From Bursaphelenchus xylophilus (lineage: Eukaryota; Nematoda; Chromadorea; Rhabditida; Aphelenchoididae), in assembly GCA_904066235.2 (NCBI GenBank), contig CAJFCV020000002.1:5890001-5954000 (forward strand): a stretch of DNA of 64,000 nt. The letters are read 5' to 3'. Positions within the stretch are counted from its first letter, which is position 1; each line of letters opens with the position of its first letter. Position numbers and translations under genes: made by a program. The notes beneath the pieces were generated by a model, which saw nothing but the letters and a program-made list of their open reading frames with translations, did no database searches and had not been told where the DNA came from. Below, in pieces: positions 1 to 10,938 of the stretch.

Positions 1-1884
1 CAAATTTTGAATTCAAATCAAGCCCAAAAAAATGCTGACCCACCTGCACTCCGAGATACCGTAGTCGAGATTAGTAAGCAGAATATAATACTTGTTTGTA
101 AATATCGAGGGAATAAGGTCGCCGACGTCAGCAACGGCCTGTTGGATGTGTTGTAACTGGAGTTGTGAGAACGCTGATGGGAATAGGAATGGAAGTCACA
201 AGAACAGGAAGCAGAACAGGGCTCCGGAGAGGACTTCGGCTCTCGGAAACGATCCGTCGACGTGGACGGATCACAGTTGATGAACATGGCCTCGACACGA
301 AGAATGGGAAGACACACCGGCCTCAAATGAGAAAACTTTTTCAGCGACGAAACAATATGCGCAAAAAATAAACGCGGTTTCTTTTTCGGCCCACCACTTC
401 CTTGGCCACCTGAAGCTCTCGGGGGGCGGGGCTTGCCTCATATTAAGGGCAGGTCCGCAAAGATCGCAACAAGTTACGAGATATACAATGTTAAAAGGTG
501 TTGTCGACTTTGACTCGCTGCCAATGCGACGACGGGAAGAGAGTGAGATGAATGGCGACAGGTCAAAATAGTTAATTCAATTAAGAAAGGGGTTATTTTT
601 AGACAAAAAAAAACACGGTAGGGGTATACAACATCACACCTCCTCCAGCAAAGGAATAACCAGCCAATTTCCGTGCATGAGATCAGGCAGAGTGCAGGGA
701 ATACGGTAATCTTCGATGACAATATAATTGGGTTAGCAGCTGAACTTTCCGTTAATTGTGGAAAGTTCAGACGCAAACGGGAAGAGTAACATCTCTGCCC
801 TCGACTTGACACTACAATGACCTTTCAGTAATTGAGTACTCAGCTAACAGAGTGGTAAACAAGTTGTAAGTAGACTAATCATCCAATAAAAATATTTATT
901 AAAAATACTTCTATTGTCAAAATAAACGACAAGGAAATAAGTCCAACCAATTCGAAACAGATTTCAAACTACAATGGGACAAGCTGTAAGTGTAAAAGTG
1001 TGACAAATCTTTTTATGCAAAAAGGGGGCGGCAAGACCGAGATCTAACTACAACCACAATTCCTGAGCATACTAAATATATGTATGTGTAACGCAAAACT
1101 TCTTAGGACGGCTTAACGGAGACGCTAGCGAATAAACCGCCAAAAAGGTTGACCAATCCCATCCTTCATCATACTCTCCCTGCCCTCCGGCATTGTTTTC
1201 GCATTGCTTAACCAAAAAATTAACCGATGTGAGAGCTACCGTAACCAACTCCGACTCGAGCCCGCCCCAACTCATTTGGAAAATGTCATAAAAGAATTGT
1301 TTCAACCCAAGTGATGTTGTAACGACCCGAACCAAGAATACTTCTCAAAATATTTGGTTTCCGCTTCCGCACATTCACCACACATTTCCCACGATTATGT
1401 GAGGGGTGGAGAGATGGCGATAATCATCCTCATCATGTACTTTGCATACCCACAATGCCCAACACGATGGAACTTCCTCGTTCAGGTCCTCGGAACCCTA
1501 CGTTTACGACGACATAAACTCCCCGTAACGGCTATTACCGGCACATCTCCAGTAGATTCTAATATGATTTAATTTCCGGGAAGTGAGAGGGTGTACAATA
1601 AACCGGGGGAAAGTTATATTCCAAAATAGCTACAGTACGCTCGGACCCACTCAATAATGTAACACACCTGACCTCTGATAAATGGGAAAATAAAAGCCGG
1701 AAATTCAGATATCAGAGGTCCCGCCATCAATTATGAGATGACCTCAAACAAGTAATGTTATATTTTGATGCTACTAGAGTGCTCAGTAAGCCGTGAGCAC
1801 ACGCAAACGACGACTTTTCACGGTGTTTAAATGCAATTTACTTGAGACGAGTGAGTATGTACACAAAAAGGGAGGAAATGCTTC
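1..1884. other. Stretch without a convincing gene
   Basis: I see no recognisable gene here. On the minus strand, roughly 165 down to 51, an open stretch lies between an acceptor-like site (cccatcag) and a donor-like site (gtgggt). It could be an internal exon of a gene running off the left edge, but I do not recognise the peptide. A minus-strand open frame at 1335-1072 has a fairly coding-like composition but no homology I can name and no supported flanking exons. Confidence 0.4.
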
Positions 1885-3123
1885 TCAGATTGTAACCCGT
1901 TCTCTGATACAACGAATCAGTTGGATGGTTTGGAAGATGAGCTGATTAGAGGCCACAAACACCTGGCCGGCGTCATGGACACGGAAGTAATCTTTGAGAG
2001 TATTGCTGAATCGCTTCGAGTAATGTACGAACTCCCTCTTCCGTTTTTCAATCGCTGAAATGAGATGGATAAGACCTTAAGCTCATTTGGTTATTTCTCA
2101 CCACCTGGCATCTATCCACTAGTGTAATACAGACTGCTCAATTTTCAGAGTCGCGGTTGTTAAAGCAGAAAATGTGGGGACTAGCGCTAGTTTAACGGGT
2201 CAACTGTAGATTAGACGGACAGATAACACCCCCATATCACATTAAAAACAAATTTACAATCCATACGACCTCAAAGATTAACGGACCAAGCCCTTCCTGG
2301 TCCAAAAATACTACCAACACATGACGTCTACAACCTTTTGAAATGCACAAAATCCCCCTTCCCATCCACTCAGCCTTACAACAACATTTCCTCAAAAGAA
2401 AGAAAAGTATTTCTGCAATAGTTAAGACCCATAATAACAGTTCCCCCCTCTCAACTGTAATTACAGCATACTCTTCAAGAGTCGTAATTCCCCCTTTAAA
2501 ACGAGTACAAAAGATACTCACATGGATGAACATTTGGAGGGACAGACTTGACGATCTCATTAGCGGCATCGAGCAGCACTCGAATGGAGGTGGCTATCTC
2601 CTTTATAGTCTCGAGAAAAGGACGGCGATCGGTCATTTCATTAGGGATTCGGGAAAGGACACGTCTCAGATGAATGGCCTTCTCAGATATGGCTGCGAAT
2701 TTGGGGATATGTGACAATTCATTCAACTCGAGATCAGTCGAAGGGGCTTGGGCTTGCAATCGAAGGAATGACTCCTAAAACGATTAAAATTAACCATTGT
2801 CTTCCTAAATTGAACAGCAACTTAGAGTAAATTACCTGAATATCAATGTTGACCATCGATTCTTCTATCAGAACCTTTGCCAAATCATAAAGAAAGGCTG
2901 GAGACTCCTTCTCTGCCTTTAAAAAAGACTTTTCAAGACCCTGCAAGTGATAACAATTATTCTAGATGACTCATCAGATTATATTCGAATAAATACTCAC
3001 AGCCAAGGCATCGGTAGCTTCTGGAGTTCCTGAGTGTGACGGCTTCACATTATTCAATGCCGGCCCAATCAGACAATTGTAAGTCATTGGCCCGAGGTAG
3101 CCTCCTCCTTCTTGGGCACTCAT
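1885..3123 (-). CDS. ccm-3: CCM3/PDCD10 homologue
   Basis: PDCD10/CCM3 is a small helical adaptor that binds GCKIII kinases and the STRIPAK complex and acts in Golgi, junction and tubular-organ biology. Four exons read in frame: 3123-3001, 2940-2836, 2774-2522 and 2054-1885, encoding 216 aa (human PDCD10 is 212). The N-terminal dimerisation region contains FLKAEKESPAFLYDL. The middle has EKAIHLRRVLSRIPNEMTDR followed by FLETIKEIATSIRVLLDAAN. The last exon gives the C-terminal FAT-homology helices (REFVHYSKRFSNTLKDYF and VFVASNQLIFQT). The last intron (about 467 bp) is much longer than the others, so the final exon is easy to miss, but phase 1 joins cleanly. The start ATG at 3123 gives a short glycine-rich leader. 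The gene is divergent from dymeclin, with 311 bp between start codons. Confidence 0.93.
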
Positions 3124-3434
3124 CCTTCAAAATTCGACCGTTAATTTCGCGGAAAATTAAAGAGAGAAAGGAAAACAATTTCGACCTCTTCGCACTTCTT
3201 ATGATAATCCCCGCGGGACAATCGGACTTCAATACAAGTCAAACAGCTAATTAAAATAAAAATGTGCTAGACAAAAACCAAGATTTTTATTTGCACATTA
3301 GATCGTATAAAAAAATATTTTTCGAACTGCAAGTTCCGGAAAACTGGGCGCAAATTGCGGAAATATCTCCGTCTCTTTTTAGATTCAACGTGGAAAACCG
3401 TGCACTGTAAGTGGAACTCGTGAGTGTAAATGTG
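3124..3434. promoter_or_regulatory. Short divergent promoter region, ccm-3 / dymeclin
   Basis: Only 311 bp separate the start codons of two divergent housekeeping genes, so both promoters must lie here or overlap the 5' ends. An acceptor-like tctctttttag near 3373-3383 on the plus strand could be the trans-splice site for dymeclin. On the plus strand the dymeclin ATG at 3435 is overlapped by an upstream ATG-TGA start-stop (3430-3435). No TATA box or other motif is clear. Confidence 0.5.
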
Positions 3435-6057
3435 ATGGGAACGGTTATTAGCACAGTGGATGACATTGCCGACTGTGAATTGCTCAAAAAATTATGCGAC
3501 AAGGATAATATTGACGAAAATGACCCATTCTGGAACAAGTTATTCTCGTTCAATATTCATTTAGATCTACTTGACAAGTAAGCATTTAAGAGAGGTTAAT
3601 TGCTTTAGAAAAATCCAAAAAGCATTGCTTTCGAAGGCAGAAGGTCTACTTCAATCCCTTCTTCATACTTCCAATTTCTCGGGGAACTTCTCCTCGCTGA
3701 TCCAGGTCTTTTTCCGTTATAACAAGGAATTAATCGAGTCGGTCAAATGTGAGAAGTGAGTCAGCAGCGATATTTTCGACTCTTGATTTTAGTAAAGTGT
3801 TCGTGTGGCAGGTGACCAATTGTCTGCTACTTATTCGCTACATCTTGAACTTCTTTGCATGGAGGCTGAGTCCCCAACAGTTTGCAAAAACTTTCTCGTT
3901 TGTGAAGGAAGTTGAGGACGAGGAGTCTTCCGATTCTGATTATGAAAACACGGCTGAGGAATTTGTAATTAAATTGATTAAAATCTTGGTCGAGATACCA
4001 GTAATGTAGGCAAAGTAATATTAGTCGTTATATTTTTAGCGACATCACTCGAGAACTGCATGGTGAAGTAATTAGGACGCTGTTATGCTTGCTGAGTACT
4101 CAGTTATACGAAGAGAATGTGACTGAAACATCACCTTTCCTTGGATATATTATGAAATGGTACCTAAAACTAAATAGATCATCCTTGTTTTAGTGAACAT
4201 GCCCGAGAATTGGTTCGGTGTTTATTAGAGAACTTCCTTTATCAGACACAAGAGATTTCGGTTTACAAAAAGCCTGCCCAAGTTGATTCCTTAGTCATTT
4301 CTTTGGCATGTAGGTCATGGATATTTGTTTCAATCCTGAATTGCAGCATCGATGTGGTCTGCTCTTTCAAAAACAGTGATGACGACAGAAGAGGAAACAG
4401 CAAAACCTCCAGAATCAGATGCTTTCCCTCCCCAAAGTGTCTCTTCGTTAAGCGTGACATTGCTTTTGATATTAGTGTGTCGACCGAAGTTCCAGATTGA
4501 TGTAAACCCCTACAAATCGATGTTATCTTTATTCCAAAATGCCCAAGGTAATATAATAAGCGTTGTATGCATTCTTTAGAAGTTTCGTCTCTCGCCAACC
4601 TTGAAGCCAGCTTCAAATTAGATTTTTCTGCTTTATATGGTCGATTGTGTGTGACATGCCATCAGAAACAGCCAATGCTACTACTTTATATGGTCCTCCA
4701 TGCTAATTCCTTCTTCAGAAATTTTGTTTTATCTAGGATTAACCTGGAAGACCTTGTATTGCCTGTTCTGAAAGTGTTGAATGATGGACTTAGTACGACT
4801 TCTGTTGGATCCCATTCCCATCAGACCTATCTCGCCATGATTGTCATCCTCATTCTAAGCGAGGACGACTTCTTCTGTAAATTGATCCATGAAGTCGTGA
4901 GTTTTATGCTTTGATGCTTTACAGCAAGTAATTTGTGTTCTAACACAAAATATATTTTAGAATATAAAGTCCGTTCCGTGGTATCCCAACCTAACGGATG
5001 TGTCCCTGGGTGGCTTGATTGTCTGTGTTTTTGCCAAAACCATTCATACAAATACTGTGAAGACAAGAGTAAGAATTGTAATGATTTCCAGATCAGGTTT
5101 TAGGATCGATATCTCCATACGAATTGTTTGGCCGCCTTGGCCAATATGTCCTCGTCTTTCAAATATCTCAGTCCATATGTGTCTCAGAAATTGATTGGAC
5201 TGCTGGAAACCATGACTAAAAGGCATTCCAAACTTATCCAAAGCCTAAGAGAAAACGCGGAAATTGAGCTTGCAGACGATGAAGAACCGCAAGGATCAGA
5301 ATTGGTATGATTGTTTACTGTAATATAAATTTTGTTTTAGAATCGGGACATAATGGCATTAGAAGAGGGGATCAGAATGATACTGGAGGTGATAAACTCA
5401 GCACTATGTTCCAATCTTAGATTCAATGCCAATCTTATCTACAGTATCCTCTACAAAAGAGAACTGTTTGAACAATACCATCATCATCCGATGTTCCATG
5501 ACCTCGTTTGGAACATATACATGGTAAGGTTGAACGGAAAGACAAGTTTAACGTGAGATTTCTTCTCTTTGGAAGTGCGACCGATGGGTCTGGCACCTAT
5601 TAAAATTATTAAACTCTCTGGTTTGCCCTTTGATGCGTCTTTTCCTTTCCGTCCCCTCGGGGCTGATGTTGAAATGTGTAGTAGATTGAGTCCACAAATC
5701 AGAAAACTCTTGTGTTTTGTGTCACCATCTGAATCCGGCTAATGCTTTCTGTCTTTAAAATAAAAACACACAAATACTCTGTCATAGTTCATGTTTTAGG
5801 TGATAAACCATTTCTCGTCACGAATCGAGAATGTGGATCCGACTTCAGTTACAGTAGTGCTGGATGCCATAAAGAAAGCGGCAATCCAATGGCCAACCGA
5901 TCGTCTCAAGAAGTTCCCCGACCTCAAATATCGCTATGTAGAAGATGAGAACACGATCGACTTCTTTGTGCCTTATGCTTGGCGGCTGGTCTTCGAGAGC
6001 GCGGGTGTCTTCTTTGACTCCCATCTAGTCAAACTCTTCAAAGCGACAAGTATTTAA
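3435..6057 (+). CDS. dym: Dymeclin
   Basis: Dymeclin is a peripheral Golgi protein needed for Golgi organisation and secretory traffic; human DYM loss causes Dyggve-Melchior-Clausen disease. Eleven exons read in frame: 3435-3577, 3609-3755, 3793-4005, 4040-4159, 4194-4309, 4347-4547, 4580-4896, 4961-5068, 5104-5304, 5341-5523 and 5800-6057. They give 668 aa, against 669 in human. Diagnostic stretches are ENDPFWNKL near the N-terminus, NLEDLVLPVLKVLND, YLHTNCLAALANMSSSFKYL and the C-terminal LKKFPDLKYRYVEDE. The Gly at position 2 (MGTV) keeps the myristoylation site known for the family. Most introns are 31-64 bp; the last is 276 bp. The start is fixed by the MG motif. A minimal upstream ATG-TGA overlaps the start codon. 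Confidence 0.96.
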
Positions 6058-6776
6058 TTGCCTTATTTTGTGCCTATTATAAGGTCTCCGAGAGACCTAA
6101 TTTACCCCCGTAAATTTGGTTTAGCCTTATATTGTACATTTCATTTATAGTTAATATTAATAATAATAATAACTGTGATCGTTTCCTGAATGTTTTACTT
6201 CGATTGTGATAGGCATTTTGATGGGCAAGAGGGTGTGATTTGTTTTTCGGGAACAAATTTTACGTCACTAAACTGAAGGGAGTTGGAATTTCTTCCTTTC
6301 CAGGTCACTCTGTGTTGACAGTGCCTTCCCAGTGGTTCCCTCAGATCTCGGAGATGCGATCTCCCATCCTCATAACCTCCAACTCCCTTTTCTGGGTCGT
6401 TTCCTTCTAAAACGGGAAGTATTTTTTCATTGTGAATTTGAGCTGCGATTTGGGTGTAAAGTGGGCGGCTAATTTGGCTAGCCTGTGCCCCTAATGTTTT
6501 ATATTCAATCGAATCGTTTGGTTCTTGTTTTATTTGTGATTAGACAATGGATAAAACGGAGTTTTGTCTGACTCAAGTTGAGCCTTTTTATGTAATGACT
6601 TGTTTTCCCATTACTTTTTTGCTTGAAATTCACCGTTTTAACAGAATTGAAAGTTTGGGGGTAATAACGAACAATTTCTTCAGACGTTTAAACATTATTT
6701 TGTATATTAACACCAGCAATTCCTAACTTTCTTACATGATGCAGAAGTTTTAAACACCCGAAAACAAGAATAAATA
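6058..6776. other. Intergenic, dymeclin to short-chain dehydrogenase
   Basis: About 720 bp of AT-rich DNA between two genes on the same strand. It holds the dymeclin 3' UTR and the promoter of the next gene. Short T-runs and a taataataataat stretch lie near 6150-6175. I see no further gene or RNA. Confidence 0.5.
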
Positions 6777-8491
6777 ATGTTTCGCAGCGATGGTTTGGAT
6801 ATTTTTATTGTTTTAACAGATGAAAAGAGTAATTATCATTATTTAAGAATGCCCCCTATCTGGTTCCTTATCTCGTTCGTACCGGGTGTGTACCTCAGTT
6901 ACAGGATCTTGAGGACGCTCTTCGCCCTTATTTGGGCCATCACATTGTACAAGATCATCCCCATTTTCTATGGGACAGCTCTTCAGAAGTATAAATCCAG
7001 ATGGACAGGTCAGGTTGAGATCATTTTGGGAATTTTAAATCTCTCTATATAGCACGGTACTTATAAATTTCATCGCGCTAGTCCGCGGATTAAGTCCAAA
7101 GTTAAAAGTTCACAAAAAAGGGGGAGGGGAGGAGGAGCCGACAGAGAAAGGAAGAAATTTTTACAAAGAGAGAAATTGCGCAACGTTGTGTAAGATTGCG
7201 CAACTTTTAACTTTGGACTAAATCCGCGGGGTTGTGATGGACTAGCGCGCTGAAATTTATAAGTAACGTGCCATATAGGAGAGTCAGACGAGTGTTACAA
7301 TTTAAGAACGAATGATTACACGCTCGAAAGCATTGCAAAGCACTTTCAAATAATCACTTTCTCTAGGTTAAACCATTAGATTCTAAACTTTGGCAAAAAT
7401 AATAATATACCAATTTTAGTTGTAAGCGGAGGAACGGATGGAATTGGGAAGGCATACATGTTCGAGTTGGCCAAAAATGGCCTCAAAAAATTCATAATTG
7501 TTGGAAGAAATGAAAAGAAATTGGCAATTGTAAAAAAAGAATTGGGTGAGTTTCTATACCGTGCAAAAATCTTTACAAAAATTATACCTTTTACATTTAT
7601 AGAAGACGACTATGATTGCCAGGTGATGACATATCTCTTTGACTTCTTTGATGGCGATTTTAAAGAACTCAGGCAGTATTTATCTGATAAGAACATTGGA
7701 TTTGTTGTTAATTCAGTCGGCGTTGGACGAAAATATCTGGAAAGATACGGCGATCGCCCCGAGGCTGATTATCAGATGCTGAAAGTGAATGGTCTTGGCT
7801 CGGCAGAGGTACAATTCTGTTTAGTCTTTGTTAAATTCAATTTTAGTTTATGTCCTGTGTTCTCCCACCGATGGAAAAGAACGGCGGAGGGCAGATGGTT
7901 GTTCTCTCTTCAACTCAAGGGATCCGACCAATCCCTCTGTTGGCGGCTTATTCCTCCACCAAATCTTTGATCTCCTTCTTGTGTGAATGTATTGATCGAG
8001 AATACAAAACGATCAATGTTCAATGTTTAATGCCTGCTTTGGTGGCAACGAATATGACTTACTACAACGTAAATACAAAGCCTTAGTTTGAAACGTTTGT
8101 TTAGAAAGGCTCCTTGTTTGTTGTTACTCCTGAACAATTTGCCAAAGAAGCCCTGCGGACATTGGGTCTTTCAAAATGTACAAGTGGCTGTTTCAACCAC
8201 GAACTTCAGGTGGGGACTGCCACTTTTGATTTCGAATTTTGTTTTTAGTGCCTTCTAAGACATTTCTTCCCATGGGCTCTTCTGAAACACATGATGATGC
8301 CCATCTATTGGAAACAGCAACAGAGAATGCTGAAGCTTCATGGAGAAGATGGAGCCATCCGGCCGGATATAGATCCAGTAGATCTCAATGGCAATTCGGA
8401 TGCAAAGAAGGCCAGTCCTAATGGCACCTCTTGCATCCCCCGGAAGATCTCAAGAGCTTCAGTGCTCGAAGACAACCGATCACGGGCTTAA
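6777..8491 (+). CDS. Short-chain dehydrogenase, 17-beta-HSD type 3/12 / HSDL1 group
   Basis: A membrane-anchored SDR of the group containing 3-ketoacyl-CoA reductase (HSD17B12, nematode LET-767/STDH) and HSDL1; the exact substrate cannot be read from sequence. Six exons: 6777-7008, 7420-7545, 7603-7808, 7847-8068, 8105-8209 and 8249-8491; 377 aa. A hydrophobic N-terminal segment (about residues 24-60) precedes the nucleotide-binding motif [17 protein letters not shown] stands where the family has NNxG, so the second Asn is Ser. The active site is intact: Ser in VVLSSTQG and YxxxK in AAYSSTKS, followed by a MPALVAT segment. The C-terminal 50 residues after [13 protein letters not shown] are polar and not conserved in the family. 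Intron 1 (411 bp) is largely one inverted-repeat element. Confidence 0.9.
7048..7276. repeat. Inverted-repeat MITE in intron 1 of the SDR gene
   Basis: The left end (tagcacggtacttataaatt) and right end (aatttataagtaacgtgcca) are near-perfect inverted repeats about 70 bp long, reaching in to tccaaagttaaaagtt and its complement. Ends are flanked by TA-rich sequence. The centre carries a purine-rich run (gggggaggggaggagg) and two gcgcaac motifs. A diverged copy in reverse orientation lies near 27017-27235. Confidence 0.85.
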
Positions 8492-9985
8492 ATTATTTCA
8501 TTCTCCATTCATATCGCAAATTAAAATTTGATACGTAATACTGCTTAATAAATTCAAATTTGTTCCCAAAAAATGCATGTATTGAAATTGAAGATGGCCG
8601 TCGGCTATGCTAAAACTATACACCCCCGGGAAAAATTAAGGCGAATCAATCCCGAAACCAAAACTCTTCCTTAAGTTTCGAAGACCGATGACAAATTTTT
8701 TGGAATAATTAATACAGTTATTGTTCTTGATTTAGTTTGCGCACTGTGCTTTAGAGTATTCAACGGTGGCAAAGTAGGAGCATTCTGTCGTGAAAAATGG
8801 CCAATGAAGGTTGATCTTTTACGACAAATAAAATGCCGGAGTTGGACGATTGGGGAAAAAGACGATTGGGGAAACCGAAAAGTATTATTTTTCTTCGATG
8901 CAACTGTCGAAATTAGGATAATCGAGGGTGCTCATTTCGAAAATAACAATCATTTTTTGATTCTTACTTTTTTTCTTAAGTAGTACTGTAAAGTAGTAAT
9001 TTTTTGAAAATTTTCCAAAAATACTGAATTTAGGGGTTTTCCAAGGTGCTGGTACTACATAGTATCAGATAGTACTAGTTAGTACTAGAGGAAAAGTTAA
9101 CATGATTTTCGAAATCAGCACCTTCGAAAACCCCTACATATATCCAGTATTTTTAGAGAGATTTCGAAAAGTTACTTTTTAACACTACTACTTAAGGAAA
9201 ACTAGTAAAGTTCAGAAAAAATGAACATGATTTTCAAAATCAGCACCCTCGAAAACCCCTAAACCGAGTATTTATGAAAAAAAAAACAAAAATTACTCTT
9301 TACAGTACTACTTAAGAAAAAAAGTAAGAATCAAAAAAAAAATTAATGTCATTTTCGAAACGAGCACCCTCGCTTATCCTAATTTCGGCATTTGCATCGA
9401 AAAAAGTAATACTTTTCGGTTTCCCCAATCGTCTTTTTCCCCAATCGTCCCAGTTCATAATATAAATAAAATGCGGCTAACCGCATAAGTACATACAGTC
9501 ACTTTTGCTGCATATCATTATCAAGTTTAGAGTTTCCATCCACGATTTTTCGCAGTTTTCATGTAACAGTCGACTGTTGTATAATTATTTTTTAAAGTTA
9601 GTGGTAGAGCGCTGTTATTCCCAAAATAATGCAATATAAGGCGATTCAGTCAACAGTGCAATTACAGTAAAAGATTTGATTTCAATGACTCCGATTATCT
9701 GTTGAGCACTCAAGTAAATAAAAAACCATAGGACTTGTAAGCATCAAGGGTCTGTTTACCGTTACGTGAGAAACGAGAAAATCTAATGACCTTATTGTTC
9801 AAAGCGGTAATAGCCACTTTGTAATTAATGTCCTCAACGTATATGTAATATAAGTCTGTGAAGTATGTAATAAAAGGAACACAAACTAGATGACATCATA
9901 TGCAATCACCCGACAAATTTACGCTTTTCCTTTTGCCTTTCCAAATCACTTGTCTGTTCATTGCTAATCGACAGTTTTATAGCAA
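8492..9985. other. Gene-free stretch with a foldback element
   Basis: No coding sequence recognised. The first 350 bp hold the 3' end of the SDR transcript. The centre is the foldback element at 8844-9450, and the rest is AT-rich without motifs I can name. Confidence 0.5.
8844..9450. repeat. Long foldback (inverted-repeat) element, about 607 bp
   Basis: The left arm starts ggacgattggggaaaaagac and the right arm ends with its complement gtctttttccccaatcgtcc. The arms keep matching inward (gaaattaggataa / ttatcctaatttc; agtagtactgtaaagtagta / complementary tactactt runs), so nearly the whole element can form one hairpin. The inner part has several copies of a gtact/agtac motif. No ORF. Confidence 0.85.
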
Positions 9986-10000
9986 CAGTGCCAGCATGTA

Positions 10001-10255
10001 TTGCAGTTGTACATGTCGACGTCCGATGGCCTCTTTTACGCCCTGACTCACGACAATCCATCAATTCGATGGCGGGTTCAAAGGGGAATCATTACTGAAA
10101 TAGGTCTGTCAACAAACTACCAAGTAGAGGAGTTCTCTCATAAAAACTATGGCGGTGTAAGATCCATCAGTTGGGTTTATTTTGTGAACTTTTCTGTTAC
10201 AGATCAGCCATTCGACTCGTCATATGTCTTATCTCTCTTGATCTCCGATGTGTAA
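10001..10255 (+). CDS. Possible exon or gene remnant, PQQ-repeat-like peptide
   Basis: An open stretch begins LYMSTSDGLFYALTHDNPSI, resembling one blade of a PQQ/beta-propeller repeat of the kind seen in IRE1 or PERK luminal domains. It is followed by a donor-like gtaagatcc and an acceptor-like ctgttacag, after which the frame closes within a few codons. No kinase or further blades follow before the next gene. It may be a remnant, a very short gene or chance. Confidence 0.25.
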   Translation: MQLYMSTSDGLFYALTHDNPSIRWRVQRGIITEIGLSTNYQVEEFSHKNYGGVRSISWVYFVNFSVTDQPFDSSYVLSLLISDV

Positions 10256-10260
10256 TTCAA

Positions 10261-10938
10261 TTGTCATTCTTTTCATAGAAGAAAACATCAATTTCTTTAA
10301 ATCAGACGTTTGCCAAATTGCATGGTAAATACGAAGGGCCCCTTTAAGGAACGCCCTTGGAAGGAACATTCTGATATTGTTCAGCAGATAATAGTTCTTG
10401 AATCAGTGCAAAGTTCTGTTTCCCTTATGTGTTAACATATTTTAAGCGGTTCATCTGCATTCTCGCAAAATACACAAGATTGTGTTTCTTTACACTACAA
10501 CAAGTGACACCAGATACAAATCCCGCGTTCACTTATTTGCGCAACAAGAAGATCATGCTGATAATTAAAAAGCCGCAACCTCTCCTGACAGGTATATAGA
10601 CCATTGTTTAGCCATCGCCCCTTCTCTAACATAGATCGCTCTTCTCGCAAAAGGTCGGTTGTGTATATAACGGGTATAAAAGGCTGTAAGTAAAAGTTCT
10701 GCAGAACCTTCAACTTTTTACTTCAAACATCATTTTTATATCAATTTTATGAAGGGCTGTTTGCCCTTCGTTCGTTCTTTCGCGGCTTGATGGAAAACGT
10801 TTGAGCGCTCGGGTGTCGCCTGAAAAAGGGCTGCTTCTCCGTGTGATCAATGATAATCGACTAGTTATCTGTTTCTCTCGCTCTTTCTATTCCCCAAATA
10901 TTGAATTCAGGGTTTTCTTTAGCAAATCGCGTTTTCTA
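10261..10938. promoter_or_regulatory. Upstream region of the nuclear receptor gene
   Basis: Likely promoter and 5' UTR of the nuclear receptor starting at 10939. An acceptor-like ggttttctttag ends at about 10922, 17 bp before the ATG, and is the probable trans-splice site. I see no other gene. Confidence 0.4.

Noticed and set aside
10495..10713. Minus-strand frame upstream of the nuclear receptor (MKVLQNFYLQP start)
   Set aside because: No signal peptide, no splice support and it sits in the promoter region; likely chance.
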